Origin: Rhyzopertha dominica
Lineage: Eukaryota > Arthropoda > Insecta > Coleoptera > Bostrichidae
DNA: 64,000 bases
Assembly: GCA_025024175.1 (NCBI GenBank)
Contig: QCXZ01000064.1
Location: forward strand, 37,593,325 to 37,657,324
Direction: 5' to 3'
Shown: positions 8,988 to 21,956 of the stretch, piece after piece
Numbering within the stretch: the stretch's first letter is position 1
Layout: every line of letters starts with the position of its first letter
Notes under the pieces: model-generated
The model's input: the letters and a program-made list of their open reading frames with translations, nothing else
The model's database searches: none
Told to the model about the DNA's origin: nothing
Made by a program: the position numbers and the translations under genes

Positions 8988-10559
8988 TTATTTATTAAAA
9001 GAAACATACCCAAAATAGGTTGCTTTCAGAGTTGCTTTGATTTTTATCCCGACAACCATTGTCGTTACTGAAAAGCAAGTTACACATTAAGATTTTGTCT
9101 AAATTTTTCCGTTTTTTCGTAGACAAAACTTCTGAGCGCTGTGCTATCTTCTTTTTGATTCGTCCAAAGTTTTCTTGGCGAAACCGCATTTCTGTGTACT
9201 TAATAATAATTTAGAAACCTCACAGACCATCAAAAAATGGGAATCGATGTATATCTATTACAGACGCAGTCAATCTGTAATGTTAGAAGCTCACCGTATA
9301 TACCTACTAATTTTGGATACACTGCATTACATCAGCAGTTACCCTCGAGGAAGATTTCCCACGGGTTGATAAAATAGAAAAATGCGCGCGGAAGTGGTTC
9401 CGAGTGCGGGACATTGATTTACAGCCCGTGTGTATTTCTTACGTAATAACATTTGTAACATTTGTAGGAGATAACGTCGGAGGATGTAGGTCTCGTCAAA
9501 GTTATATGGAACTGGCAGATATTACACGCACGTGTGGCTTCCTCTTAGTTTTCTCGTATATATCCCTTAAGACAAGAAAAGGAAAAAGAAGTTTTAATAA
9601 AATGTCACTTTCTGCTTTGACCCTCGCGTAGGTGTGGATATGGAATCGGTAATGTGCTTCGATTGTTCCGGGGGTCTCAGCCGTTAAAGATGTAACCCTT
9701 GTTTAGCTTATGCAATTACAGGTATTACATTTGTTCCACTTGATGAAATATTCGATTATCGCCTTCGTTATTCGTCCCTATTTGAAAAACCAACCCGCGT
9801 GACAGATAAAATAGCACTAAATAAAATGACGTATTATCATGTTGATGAGTGCTAAACGTAATAAGCGATCATTTTCTTGTTTATTATTGTAAAGCATGGC
9901 TCGCTACGGAGACTAAACCGCCATAATTTCGTACCTGCAGCCTGCGCATACACGGCAAGCAGATAACTGCATCGCGTAGTGTTGTCAACGTCCGGTGGTC
10001 AAGTTTATAGCGAACTTAAGTTACACACCAACAAGTGTGTTATCCAGTTTTCAGAGGACCTATAATCATGTTCAAGTCGTTTAGGTTTAGGCTATTAGTA
10101 CAGTTACGTTATTAAAAATTTTATAAAATTGCATATATGTATCATGTGAACACAATTTTATTATTTAACTTGTTTTAGAACGTCAGGTTTCCTATTTAAC
10201 GTAGTGTGTAATTAGCTGTTTACATTGCTGGGAAATTCTGGGATTTTGTGTCTAGTAATCTGTATCCTTTTGGTGATTGTCAATGTTCACTTTACTGTAA
10301 CATTTCGGGGCCCCATTTCCCATTGTAGCATGTATCACAGTCATTCTCGTACACTACACTCGGTAATGTCAGTTCGGTTTCTTTTTAAACGTATAATATT
10401 ATTTACAAGTACAAGTAGAAACATAAATTTGTTAGCCAGAGTTATGACCTCTTAGCTAGACACTTTGGAGTACTTCAAGTTAAGGGAAAGAAGGCTTTTC
10501 TAAATTCATTACTTACACACTATTTTTCTTATTATTGAAGTAAATCTAATGTTATGTCT
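8988..10559. other. No identifiable gene
   Basis: Several open frames of 60-76 codons occur on the plus strand (9175-9369, 9404-9631, 10225-10455), but none shows a domain. The 9380-9700 part is less AT-rich, and I cannot say why. Confidence 0.4.
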
Positions 10560-10915
10560 GTAAGCAGAACACATCTGTATTTGCTTTGCTACATACATGA
10601 CAGTTTACAACTTTAAGCTTTGGTTCCAAAACGGCATTGAATTGCGCGTTAAATAAGTTGATGTATATAAACCTGTAATTAACAAAATTGTATGGCTGTA
10701 TCTTTGGTACACCCGTAAGTTTGATGAACTTTTAAAACGACAAAGATTAATCGTCCAAAGTAATTATATTTCACAGAAGTCTTTTTCCACTGAACTTTTC
10801 CTGTACTTACCGACCGTAACAGGTCGTTATTAGTAAAACCACCGCTAGATCACGCACAGCATTTTTCCTAAAATGACAGGGGTATCGACACTTATAGACT
10901 GTACCAATCTTGTGA
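10560..10915. repeat. Diverged dispersed repeat, copy 1
   Basis: The block around 10811-10915 (ACCGTAACAGG..., then ACCACCGCTAGATCACG, then TTCCTAAAATGA) aligns with 15680-15790 (ACCGTTACAAT..., CTACCGCTAGATGAC, TTCACAAAATGA). A second block, GTATGGCTGTA followed by TTTGATGAAC (10690-10735), recurs at 16046-16080. Block order differs between the copies. They lie on either side of Foldback-like element 1. Family unknown. Confidence 0.4.
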
Positions 10916-11448
10916 CGCAAAAAAATTATAACAATTAAATAAATATTTTAGAACTAACACAAGCCAATAAATCCCTTACCGGAGCATACACAGGGTGGAT
11001 GCCAGCTAACCCAATGGAGATGGGCTGGGTTAAAAACAAAGACTTGCCTGAGCGCCACTTGGTTTAACTACCCCTTTGCGTAGCGGAATAAACCAAGAAA
11101 TTCCAGGTAGGTATACAAACGATTTGTAATTATTGATAAAAGCACTAGTAATATATAAATAAATTTAATATCTCCCGTGAATGAAAGTATAATTACAGGT
11201 AAGTATGCAACTAAATATTACGGCGATACTCACAAAAAAAACGACTAATCCGTAGCGCAAATCGATGACTAAAAGTTCATCTACATAATCAACAAAATAA
11301 TTAAACACATCAAAAAATCTCCGTCGATTTGATCGCTCGGATAAATAACTATTCAATTATTGTGTCAATACTTTTCTGACAAAACAAAAAAAAGAAACAA
11401 ACAAAATGTTCAATTTCTTCACCGTACGTGTACACGTTCAGTTTACAA
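10916..11448. other. No identifiable gene; left flank of Foldback-like element 1
   Basis: A GC-richer patch at 10978-11110 reads GGATGCCAGCTAACCC and GCGTAGCGGAATAAACC, with no recognisable RNA or protein. The rest is AT-rich. Confidence 0.35.
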
Positions 11449-11457
11449 ATAAACGTT
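11449..11457. repeat. 9-bp target site duplication, left (Foldback-like element 1)
   Basis: ATAAACGTT, repeated exactly at 14728-14736 immediately outside the right terminus. Confidence 0.93.
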
Positions 11458-12205
11458 GGGTCCGTTAAGTTAGCTCCGCCATGTTGAGCAATTTTTTTGA
11501 AAACATTGCTCCAGATTGCCCTGAGCTAGCTCCAGCTAGCTCCACTAAAGAGAAAGCTAGCTCCACCTTACTTGAGTAGTTATAAGCTCTTCATTGCGGG
11601 GGTGCTAACTTAACGTTATCCTCGCCATGGCCTCAAATCTGTTTCAAAACCTAGCTCCAGCTTGCCCAGAGCTAGCTCCAGCTTGCCCAGAGCTAGCTCC
11701 AGCTTGCCCAGAGCTAGCTCCAGCTAGCTCCACTAAAGAGAAAGCTATCTCCACCTTACTTGAGTAGTTATAAACTCATCATTTCGGGGAGTGCTAACTC
11801 AACGTTATCCTCGCCACGGCCTCAAATCTGTTTCAAAACCTAGCTCCAGCTTGCTCAGAGCTAGCTCCAGCTAGCTCCACTAAAGAGAAAGCTAGCTCCA
11901 CCTTACTTGAGTAGTTATAAGCTCATCATTTCGGATAGTGCTAATTTAACGTTATCCTCGCTATTGCCTCAAATCTGTTTCAAAACCTAGCTCCTGGTAG
12001 CCCAGAGCTAGCTCCAGCTAGCTCCACTATAGGGAAAGCTTGCTCCACTTTACTTGAGTAGTTATATGCTCATCATTTCGGGGGGTGCTAACTTAACCTT
12101 ATCCTTGCCATTGCCTTAAATTTGTTTCGAAATCTAGCTCCAGGTAGTCCAGGGCTAGCTCCAGCTAACTCCACCATAGAGAAGGCTAGCTCCGCTATAG
12201 GGAAT
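11458..12205. repeat. Left satellite arm of Foldback-like element 1
   Basis: About five units, marked by ACCTTACTTGAGTAGTTATA at about 11565, 11753, 11900 and 12047. Spacing is 147 bp except one 188-bp interval, where the 20-bp sub-repeat AGAGCTAGCTCCAGCTTGCC is present in extra copies. The CTAGCTCC string is itself reiterated within each unit, giving a higher-order structure. Confidence 0.9.
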
Positions 12206-12224
12206 GCTAGTTTTTGCTAGGTAC

Positions 12225-14727
12225 TGAAACAAATTTGAAACAGTGGCGAAGATAGGGTTTAGTGAGCACCCCCGAAATGATAAGCTTATAACTACTCAAG
12301 TAAGATGGAGCTAGCTTTCTCTATAGCGGAGCTAGCTGGAGCTAGCTCTGGGCAAGCTGGAGTTAGGTTTTGAAACAGATTTCAAACAGTGGCGAGGATG
12401 GCGTTAGCACCCTTAGAAATGATGAGCTTATAACTACTCAAATAAAGTGGAGCTAGCTTTCTCTATAGTGGAGCTAGCTGGAGCTAGCTCTGGGCAAGCT
12501 GGAGCTAGGTTTTGAAACAGATTTGAGGCCATAGCGAGGATAACGTTGTTAGCACTCCCCGAAATGATGAGCTTATAACTACTCAAGTAAGGTGGAGCTA
12601 GCTTTCTCTTTAGTGAAGCTAGCTGGAGCTAGCTCTGGGCAAGCTGGAGCTAGGTTTTGAAACAGATTTGAGGCCATGGCGAGGATAACGTTAAATTAGC
12701 ACTATCCGAAATGACGAGCTTATAACTACTCAAATAAGGTGGAGCTAGCTTTCTCTTTAGTGGAGCTAGCTCGGGGCAAGCTGGAGCTAGGTTTTGAAGC
12801 AGATTTGAGGCCATGGCGAGGATAACGTTAAATCAGCACTATTCGAAATGATGAGCTTATAACTGCTCAAGTAAGGTGGAGCTAGCTTTCTGTTTAGTGG
12901 AGCTAGCTGGAGCTAGCTCTGGGCAAGCTGGAGCTAGGTTTTAAAACAGATTTGAGGCCATGGCGAGGATAAGGTTACTCCCCGAGATGATGAGCTTATA
13001 ACTACTCAAGAAAGGTGGAACTAGCTTTCTCTTCAGTGGAGCTAGCTGGAGCTAGCTCTGGGCAACCTGGAGCTAGGTTTTAAAACAGATTTGAGGCCAT
13101 GGCGAGGATAACGTTAAATTAGCACTATCCGAAATGATGAGCTTATAACTACTCAAGTAAGGTGGAGCTAGCTTTCTCTTTAGTGGAGCTAGCTGGAGCT
13201 AGCTCTGGGCAAGCTGGAGCTAGGTTTTGAGACAGATTTGANGCCATGGCGAGGATAACGTTAAATTAGTACTANCCGAAATGATGAGCTTNTAACTACT
13301 CAAGNAAGGTGGAGCTAGCTTTCTCTTTAGTGGAGCTAGCTGGAGCTAGCTCTGGGCAAGCTGAAGCTAGGTTTTGAGACAGATTTGAGGCCATGGCGAG
13401 GATAACGTTAAGTTAGCACTCCCCGAAATGATGAGCTTATAATTACTCAAGTAAGGTGGAGCTAGCTTTCTCTTCAGTGGAGCTAGCTGGAGCTAGCTCT
13501 GGGCAACCTGGAGCTAGGTTTTGAAACAGATTTGAGGCCATGGCGAGGATAACGTTAAGTTAGCACCCCCCGCAATGAAGAGCTTATAACTACTTAAGTA
13601 AGGTGGAGCTAGCTTTCTCTTTAGTGGAGCTAGCTGGAGCTAGCTCTGGGCAAGCTGGAGCTAGGTTTTGAAACAGATTTGAGGCCATGGCGAGGATAAC
13701 GTTAAATTATCACTATCCGAAATGATGAGCTTATAACTACTCAAGTAAGGTGGAGCTAGCTTTCTCTTTAGTGGAGCTAGCTGGAGCTAGCTCTGGGCAA
13801 GCTGGAGCTAGGTTTTGATACAGATTTGAGGCCATGGCGAGGATAACGTTAAGTTAGCACCCCCCGCAATGAAGAGATTATAACTACTCAAGTAAGGTAG
13901 AGCTAGCTTTTTCTTTAGTGGATCTAGCTGGAGCTAGCTCTGGGCAAGCTGGAGCTAGGTTTTGAAACAGATTTGAGGCCATGGCGAGGATAACGTTAAA
14001 TTAGCACTATCCGAAATGATCTTATAACTACTCAAGTAAGGTGGAGCTAGCTTTCTCTTTAGTGGAGCTAGCTGGAGCTAGCTCTGGGCAAGCTGGAGCT
14101 AGGTTTTGAAACAAATTTGAGGCCATGGCGAGGATAACGTTAAATTAGCACTATCCGAAATGATGAGCTTATAACTACNCAAGTAAGGTGGAGCTAGCTT
14201 TCTCTTTAGTGGAGCTAGCTGGAGCCAGCTCTGGGCAAGCTGGAGCTAGGTTTTGAAACAGATTTGAGGCCATGGCGAGGATAACGTTAAATTAGCACTA
14301 TCCGAAATGATGAGCTTATAACTACTCAAGTAAGGTGGAGCTAGCTTTCTTTTTAGTGGAGCTAGCTTTGGGCAAGCTGGAGCTAGGTTTTGAAACAGAT
14401 TTGAGGCCATGGCGAGGATAACGTTAAGTTAGCACCCCCCGCAATGAAGAGCTTATAACAACTCAAGTAAGGTGGAGCTAGCTTGCTCTTTAGTGGAGCT
14501 AGCTGGAGCTAGCTCTGGGCAAGCTGGAACTAGGTTTTGAAACAGATTTGAGGCCATGGCGAGGATAACGTTAAGTTAGCACCCCCCGCAATGATGACCT
14601 TATAACTACTCAAGTAAGGTGGAGCTAGCTTTCTCTTTAGTGGAGCTAGCTGGAGCTAGCTCAGGGCAATCGGGAGCAATGTTTTCAAAAAAATTGCTCA
14701 ACATGGCGGAGCTAACTTAACGGACCC
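12225..14727. repeat. Right satellite arm of Foldback-like element 1
   Basis: About sixteen units in the opposite sense, marked by AAGGTGGAGCTAGCTTTCTC at 12591, 12738, 12875, 13014, 13161, 13308, 13455, 13602, 13749, 13896, 14040, 14187, 14334, 14471 and 14618. Most intervals are exactly 147 bp; the exceptions (137, 139, 144) reflect loss of a short GGAGCTAGCT copy or a small deletion. Each unit holds GATAACGTTAA, an echo of the element terminus. Confidence 0.93.
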
Positions 14728-14736
14728 ATAAACGTT
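14728..14736. repeat. 9-bp target site duplication, right (Foldback-like element 1)
   Basis: ATAAACGTT, identical to 11449-11457. Confidence 0.93.
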
Positions 14737-15679
14737 TTCTACAATTACTTACTAAATCAAACAATTACCAATAGTTACGCGTTTCGATAAATCCAAATGA
14801 ACTATAGCTGATTTAATTAAATGCAAGCGTCTATAAATATGTTGTTTTCGCTACTAGTCAATAAAAAAACCTGTGCAACACATTTGTCATGCAACTTATC
14901 TGGTTTTCCTATACATGCTTCACGAATTTTAGCGCGAATTGTGGCTCTCTAGACGGCTTCGGGATGGGCAGGGATGACGATCGTACAGGCTGTTAATACG
15001 GTGACCCAATCCTTCAGGATGTCCCACAGATCCGACGGTCAAACGGGAACAGGAGCGCACCTCCCGACAAGTGCACGTAGATGATAGACACCGCGATACA
15101 AAAGCGATTTACGCCAGGATTAAAAACCCTAAAATAGGATAAGACGATGTGTATTGGCACTATACACAGCAATGACCGAAAAATATTAAATAGTTACCCC
15201 TTCTGTCGAGGGTTTTGATTGGAATCCGTTATTCTGCTCTGATTTCGGCGTGGAACGTGGTTTGTGAATTTGAATCCTGTCGAACGACAGATCGAAGATC
15301 CAGTACCTTAATCTCAAAACAACCAACTGGACACTTCCTTGAGCGAATAGGGCAGTACCTCCCTCAATCACAAGGAATCTTAATGAAGATTTTACACTTG
15401 CCCTATCGCTATTCACGTTAAACCACAAGCTGTTTTCGATACTAATTCAAAGCATTTTTCTTGCCGAATCCCTGGCTTATCAGCGCGCAAAAAAGAACCG
15501 GTCAAACAAAGGCCATGTCCGCAAAACATACGCCTAGAGCCATCTTTCTCGTGACGAAGAATACACACAAATAATGAAACAGTTACCTTTAACTAGAAAT
15601 TTTATGAAATAGTATTTGGAAATATTAAGACTTTTTATAAACGGTGTCAATGAGCTATAGCTTCGATCGTGGATTTTGA
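14737..15679. other. No identifiable gene
   Basis: A GC-richer section (14930-15130) and an 80-codon minus frame (15186-15428) look weakly coding-like, but I recognise no domain and no splice context. Confidence 0.35.
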
Positions 15680-16100
15680 ACCGTTACAATCTATGTCGTA
15701 GTTAGTAAAGCTACCGCTAGATGACTGGTAGGCATGTTCACAAAATGATCCCCAAAGTATGCTATAAGAAGTGTCCACGTCAAAAAATAGGGAATTTTTA
15801 ACGAAATATAGAATAAAGTGACAGTTCAGATTCGTACCAAATAAGAGATTAAGTTTATAAGTTTATTTGTAGATTCATGCAGTGATTTTATTAAATGAAA
15901 ATATATCGAACTTCGTTACTTTGTTATTGTTATTGTGGTTGCCTTAAGCTTTGAATTTACAAACTCACGTGGGGGTGGTTTTTTCGAGATTGACATAAAA
16001 ATCTATTTCTAACTACTAACGTACTGTACATTATTTAATAAATCGGTATGGCTGTAATCTGACAATTTTGATGAACCTGATGTACAATAGTTTGTTAAAA
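15680..16100. repeat. Diverged dispersed repeat, copy 2
   Basis: Partner of 10560-10915: shares ACCGTTACA, then CTACCGCTAGATGA and ACAAAATGATC, and later GTATGGCTGTA with TTTGATGAACC. Substantially diverged; element type unknown. Confidence 0.4.
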
Positions 16101-19100
16101 TAAGCAAAATAGGTTTTACAAATTTTCAACAAAAATAACTGCAAACATTCTTAAACATTTTTTTAGCTTTCCCACTGTTTTAAATAGGAGGTGCCTTAAT
16201 ACTAGAAGAAAAATGTCTTAATCTACGTACCTTCGTTTATCGGTAACTTCATATTGCTTCCATATCGAATAGTCATGACCTGTATTTGAAAAACATCGAT
16301 TTATTGTATGCCTGAAGAAAGCAATTAATTACTTAATGGTATAAGAAAATTTATAAGGTTCTATCGTTCAATTTAATAATATTAACTGGAATATTTCAAC
16401 ATTTTTATTGATTGTCAATGGGCCACGTTATATCCTAAATTTTAAATGCCAAACTTAAAAGCAAAGTAGTATAATGAAATAAACTTGTTAGCTGGTATAA
16501 AGCAAGGGGGAGATATGTTAAAAAAAATATTTTGAGAAGTTTGCAATAATAAAATAGATGGAGCAGTAGCGAGCGCATATAAAGAAACAGGTCAAACAAG
16601 TCATAGTTTTCACTTTCTTATTTGAACGTAGGGCCTGCCTAGTGAAGTAGTTCGTATAATCTGACAAATATTTAACGTGGCGCTATTACTGTTACGTGTG
16701 ACTACTGATAACTCAGCTAAAGATAACGATCTTTGCCATCTGTCATGCTACAAAAATAGATGGTAGAAACTTACAAGGATTCGATTTCTACATTTTTTAC
16801 TCTTTTTTGTCATCGTATTCCAGAACACATGATCATCATGCGATAGTAGGGCATGACTTAGGAATGATTCAATATAAGCTTTAAATGTGTTCTGTGCAGT
16901 TACAACACGGACTAAACGAGGTGCTCAATTTTTCAAATTGAGTACTATTTCAGCAAGTTGTATTTATCTTTCAATTGTTTTTGTAGCTTTTTATTTTGTG
17001 TTTGGCTAGATTCCTTGTTAAACATGAGACTCGACAAAATTTAAGGTAACTTAGATCAGACAAACAAATAAATTTGTGGTAGTACATACGGTAACTTTAT
17101 ACTTATGACAATAAACTCAATGGTTGGTGTTTGTAGTTTTATTACTTGATATGAAAATAAAACCTAATTTTTACCCACTAAACAGGAAATTGTGTCAAAT
17201 TGTGCTTATTCAAAAATCATATTTTTAGCATCTGGCGCCACCTATCGGCAATCCGAGAGAATCTCAATTCTCCGGCAAAAACAGGGACGCTACCGGATCG
17301 TTTGTTCAGTATCCTTAGTGGAGTTATTCGTACGTGTGACTACCACTCATTCTGCAAAAACATTTACAATTCGCAGTGTATTCTGTGGATAACCACAACG
17401 TCAGTACAAATTGCAAACGAAAGTCGTTTCACATACATCAACACAATTGATAGTTCAGTAAAAATCACCACCATCTTGCGTGACCCGTTTTTTACGAACG
17501 CCCACTGTTGCATTTAAGAATATGGTAAATTAAACTCCCCCCTTAATATTTGAAGAGCCGCCGAATAATAGAGGGTTATATAACCATTATAAAACATCCA
17601 GTTATGATTACTTTTTCCAGTCGATATATACCTTTACGTATTAAATTTATAACTGAATGTACTTCTTGTGGGTCCAAATATTCGACAAAAAGCACTAGCG
17701 GGTACGGAGGGTCTTTTATTTGCTTTGATGTTTCAACAAAACCTTGGAGGAACTATTAGTTATAGTATTTACCTTCAACAAGCCTTGAAGTTATGAAACT
17801 AGCTGTATTTTAGGAAATCAAAACATGTGTTATTGGTTGATGTTTTAACCGTTTGTTTTGTTTTTTTTTTACTTGGAAAGCTTTCACATTTTTATTGATT
17901 TGTTTTTCAGCTTACAAGTTTAGCCTACTGTTTAATGTTCTAGTTCTTCCACGTAAATATTCTGCAAAAATTCTGATATATCTACATAAAACGAATTTTT
18001 CATAAAATATAAAAGTACTATTTTTTATTTAATTTACTAATATTTCATATCACTCATAATAAATACTTGTTACTCAACTGCAACTGCTCCAAATTTCTTA
18101 AAGGGTCTGTTGCTTTAATAAGCAAAACACAGTTTCATATTTGAAATAAAATACTGGGTTTTGGTTCAAAACAGATACATTTTTTCAGATTTTCTTATAC
18201 ATCTCGTATAGGTAGCAATTCAGAGAGACAAGCACTGACAATTCTATTAGATTTAAAATGCAACGTTAAAGTACTTTCATTAAAATGCAACGTAATGCAA
18301 AGGAAAGGCACTATAATTTATGCATTTTACTAACGTGCGGTACACCGCAGCATCGCGTTATTACTTAGAAAATACCCCGTTCCCGCAAACATCAGCGGCT
18401 ACAGCTAACTGCGCTGACATCCATAAACGTTGGCTTCTGAAGCCGACGGGCATTAGAGTTTATCTTCTGTAACGGAATGGGATGTCCAACATATTCCGGA
18501 AAATAAAATTAAGCTGCCATGAAATATGAGGTACTTTTATAACCGCATCATTACTCTTATATATGTGGGGAGGAGTCGCTGGTTTGTGATCATCTTAACG
18601 GACCGCCCCGAAGTTATTTGTTACTTTGAAGTCTGCTCCAAGTGCCCCTCAGCATCTTGCAGCATTCCCGGAAGTATCGAATGGTGCTGCGTAATTACGC
18701 CGCTGTTTATCTGAAACCAAATATTTCAAGAGCCATGACCTTTGCTGAGTAAATGGTGAGAGTTCTATCCAAAGTTATACTGGATTTACATATGTACCAA
18801 AGGGCTTTTTCATTGACCATTTTAATCCGAAATTTTTTGCTTCTATTTTTTTGTAATTAATGCAGAGTAGGTACAGATTTAGAAACTTTGAATGTTTCGT
18901 CTTTTGTCGCTAAGCTACGGTTTCGAAGAAAAAAACGATTAGATTATTTTTTGTTTGCTATATTTATATGATTGAAGTTTCTTTTGATTAATCGACAATT
19001 GTATTTTTGTATTACCCACATTATAATAGAATTAAGTATTTACTTAGTTTACTTATAAAACATGAATGATTTCAGAGAATACATCTATTCAATAAAATAT

Positions 19101-19259
19101 AACTACAATTAACGAATTTACAATATGCAGAGATACGAGTAGGTACGTACAATAGTGAAAAATAACAAAAGCTTCTCTACATGACGACCATTCGTCTCTA
19201 TATAAGCTTAAACATATCCTTTTATTTAAAGACCGACGCACTAATTCAAAAATGTCCCT
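16101..19259. other. Long stretch without an identifiable gene
   Basis: AT-rich. The 16731-16770 section has a TGCCATCTGTCATG...ATAGATGGTAG pattern, faintly like the 8798-8987 MITE. The part at 18340-18760 is GC-richer and has a 62-codon plus frame without a recognisable domain; it might be a conserved non-coding block, but nothing in the sequence proves that. Overlapping plus frames at 17192-17517 also match nothing. Confidence 0.35.
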
Positions 19260-19854
19260 TCTAAATTCATTACAAACTTAAACTCTGGCCCAAAACTTGT
19301 GAGTTTCTATTGGAATGGCATAAAGTAAAGATTTCAGATATCTTCTATATACAAAATCAGAACAATTCATATCAGGCGAATAATTCTTCCTCTTCCAGTT
19401 TAGCGGTCCTTATAAACGGTATCAAGAAAGTGAGGACATTTGTGTTAAAAGGTGTAAGATGCTCATCATAGATAAACCATAAAGTTTACTTAATGTTTAT
19501 AGGAAAATCATCTACAAAATCTGGTGTAAAGTATTTTCTAGTAATATGAGGCAAGTTCTCCACTGAGACCACCATACAATTCTACAGCTGCAGATTATTG
19601 CCAACCAAACGTATTTAAATATTTATGCTAAATATTTGCTGATGTGTAGTTTATTTTTATGACATTAATAGTGTCACCAACGTATGAATAATGGTGTGAA
19701 CTGTGCTTATTAACTCTTCGGTCGGGAGTAAAATAGCTTCAAAAAAGGTTAAAAATGAGGAATTTTATTATGTATTTTGCAACCAACAAAAAATGTACAC
19801 GAGCAGCAAAATCGCGTTCATACATCGCATGAGTTTTTTTATGGAACTAATCTG

Positions 19855-20045
19855 TACCCGTTGTATCATAAATGAAGCTCCACAAGGATGTTGGGCTAAT
19901 TTCCGGATATACTGTAGCAATTCTACGAACGCTTATATCAGGATACCCTTCAATCAACATTAAAACATCCTCTTCATAGTTTTCTGTTACCCGAGCATCC
20001 TATAGAACTTCAGTTTTTTAGGAACTACTGAACCTGTTGTCTGAA
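19855..20045 (-). pseudogene. IS630/mariner-type transposase N-terminal (helix-turn-helix) fragment
   Basis: The minus strand reads QTTGSVVPKKLK and, after a frameshift near 19990, VTENYEEDVLMLIEGYPDIS then VRRIATVYPEISPTSLWSF. This fits the FRQTGSV.PKK...VT.E....VL......P..S.R.I.......S.TSVWR.. pattern of the HTH region of arthropod IS630/Tc1-mariner transposases. Sequence at 19260-19640 on the same strand may be its decayed C-terminal part, but I cannot align it. No terminal repeats were seen. Confidence 0.65.
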
Positions 20046-20050
20046 TTTTG

Positions 20051-21404
20051 GTCTACAAATATCAAATAATATACAAATAACCAGTAGGAAAATTTTTGGC
20101 GTATCTATAAGTACCGGAGTCCGAGAATTACCTATATTGCATTAAGCCATAAACTAAATGCATATCAGTATATTTATTAATCAGTAAAAATTAAAACATA
20201 ATTTTATTTTTAAGCAGTATATCTTAAAGTAGTAGTAGTAAATAGTTGGAAATAAAAGTGTTCTGATACACAAATGTATACGAACATAAGTAGTAATTTC
20301 CATGTTATTAAAAAGTGTACCAAGCTTAATGCATACCTATATAGGTAAGTGTTTTAAAGAAATTCGGAATTGCTGGGCGCCATCTTCAAAGGGTTGTAAC
20401 TCCCTTAGGACGCATTTTATAAATCTGCTTAAGGGAGAGTTCAATTCAGATGTCCGACACGTCGTTATCATATAAAATAAGATAACACCTCGAAACTTTT
20501 ACGAATATGTAGTTAATAAGCATATTCACTTTTCTTGTTTTTAGCTTTTGTAATTTTTATCCTCAAAACAAAAAAAAAGAAGGTTGGTAAAAAAATAACC
20601 ATGTAGGAAGTCACCAACGAAACGTCTACATTCGCGAAAATGCACTTACGTAAATGATGCTGCCTGACGGTCTATTCCCTATTCACTTCCACGCACAGTG
20701 GGCAAGTGATATATTGCACGGCATTGTTTTCGCAAATGAAAACAACTTTGGGTGCACTTTTCTTTTTCTCCTGTTGCGATTGACAAGAACGATAATGAAA
20801 AGAAGAATTACCGTAAAGATATCAAAATTAAAATTATCGTACAAACGATATTCAGAAAAAGAGACAAGATCAAACATTTCTAAGTAGAACCAAGTATACT
20901 TCTTTGACAATTCTGTATCTGTATGCAGATATCTGTAAACTATGTAAGTACAAGAAATGAAATAGCATGTTCTTTGAGTGAAACTATTTAAGGTTTGGTG
21001 TAAAAGAAATACGGTGGAAGTGTATGTGAAAGGTTTTTTTTTAAATTTTTATTGGATTATTATTAAAATACCTAGATAGATCGTGTGTAAAGGCGCAAAG
21101 ACATAAAGGCTGAACTTGTGCAAAATAAAAGGAACACTTCTAGAAATCCTGACACTATGTATTTCAAATGCGAGATGTTTACGAACAACAAAATGTTGTT
21201 GACCAATTCGCTGAATTATTCAGAAGTGTATACGCGTACGTAATTACCGATGTGGTAAATGTGATATCAGACATGGAACAAAAAAAAACACTACAATAAA
21301 GCACAATGCACAAATGCGTAGCTAAAATATAAAGCAAAATAACAATATGGGCATCCAGTAAAGTAGAGCGCTGTAAAGATATGTTACGTCACAATCAATA
21401 GCAT
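20051..21404. other. No identifiable gene
   Basis: Contains two antisense overlapping frames at 20654-20910 without family resemblance. A section near 20390-20440 has an inverted CTCCCTTAGG...CTTAAGGGAG pair. Otherwise AT-rich and unremarkable. Confidence 0.4.
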
Positions 21405-21665
21405 GATCAATCTTTTTCAAATAACTGATACTGTAAATATTTTAATTATTAATTACTTTGTAATAGTTGTTTTTATCGCCTATTTGTTTAACCATTTGTA
21501 CTAATTGTTTTGACGGGTATATAGGCCAATATTTCGGTATGAAAAAATACCCGTTAAAACAATTATTACACATGATCAATTATTTCCTTTGCATAAAGTT
21601 ATTTTATTTTGTATTTGTAGGCCGTGACAGATATTTATAACAACTATTTACCATGATTTCAAATT
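21405..21665. repeat. Hairpin repeat, possible small MITE
   Basis: ATTGTTTTGACGGGTAT (21506-21522) pairs with ATACCCGTTAAAACAAT (21548-21564), with one mismatch. Further out, AATAGTTGTTTTTAT (about 21464) pairs loosely with the ATAACAACTATT string near 21640. The outer limits are uncertain and no TSD was identified. Confidence 0.45.
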
Positions 21666-21956
21666 CATGCAACTTCCGCATTGGGTTCCCTAATAAAAAA
21701 AATAAATACAAATAAATGTAAATAAAAATTATAAAATGCTATTTCTAAATTAATTTATGATTACAGAAACAACTATGAACATTTTGGACACCTTACCAAA
21801 GAGGTGAATGCATACACATACACTGGAAAAATTTTTATATACTCGTGCACACATGTTTAGTAATATTGATATCGAATAACCTCTGTTTTGAGTTTCGCTT
21901 ATAGCATCATTTTCCGTGGCGCTTTTCTAGGCTTCAGCGAACCCATTCTACTCTCT

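Larger units (their letters stand above)
11458..14727. mobile_element. Foldback-like element 1 with opposed satellite arms
   Basis: A 3,270-bp element whose termini are inverted copies starting GGGTCCGTTAAGTTAGCTCC. The outer 76 bp of the two ends differ at a single position. Both arms consist of about 147-bp tandem units in opposite orientation, meeting near 12205-12225, so the whole element can fold on itself. A perfect 9-bp TSD flanks it. Long, unequal inverted repeats built from internal tandem repeats plus a 9-bp TSD are the defining traits of Drosophila Foldback (FB) elements, which are thought to be linked to the Mutator superfamily. No ORF is present, so it is non-autonomous. Its termini closely match those of the element at 49521-53760. 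Confidence 0.9.

Noticed and set aside
11458..14727. CRISPR-like regular repeats
   Set aside because: The units are contiguous 147-bp tandem repeats in two opposed arms without unique spacers, in a eukaryotic context.
15186..15428. 80-codon minus frame as a gene
   Set aside because: No domain, splice sites or repeat support; the overlapping plus frame is equally open.
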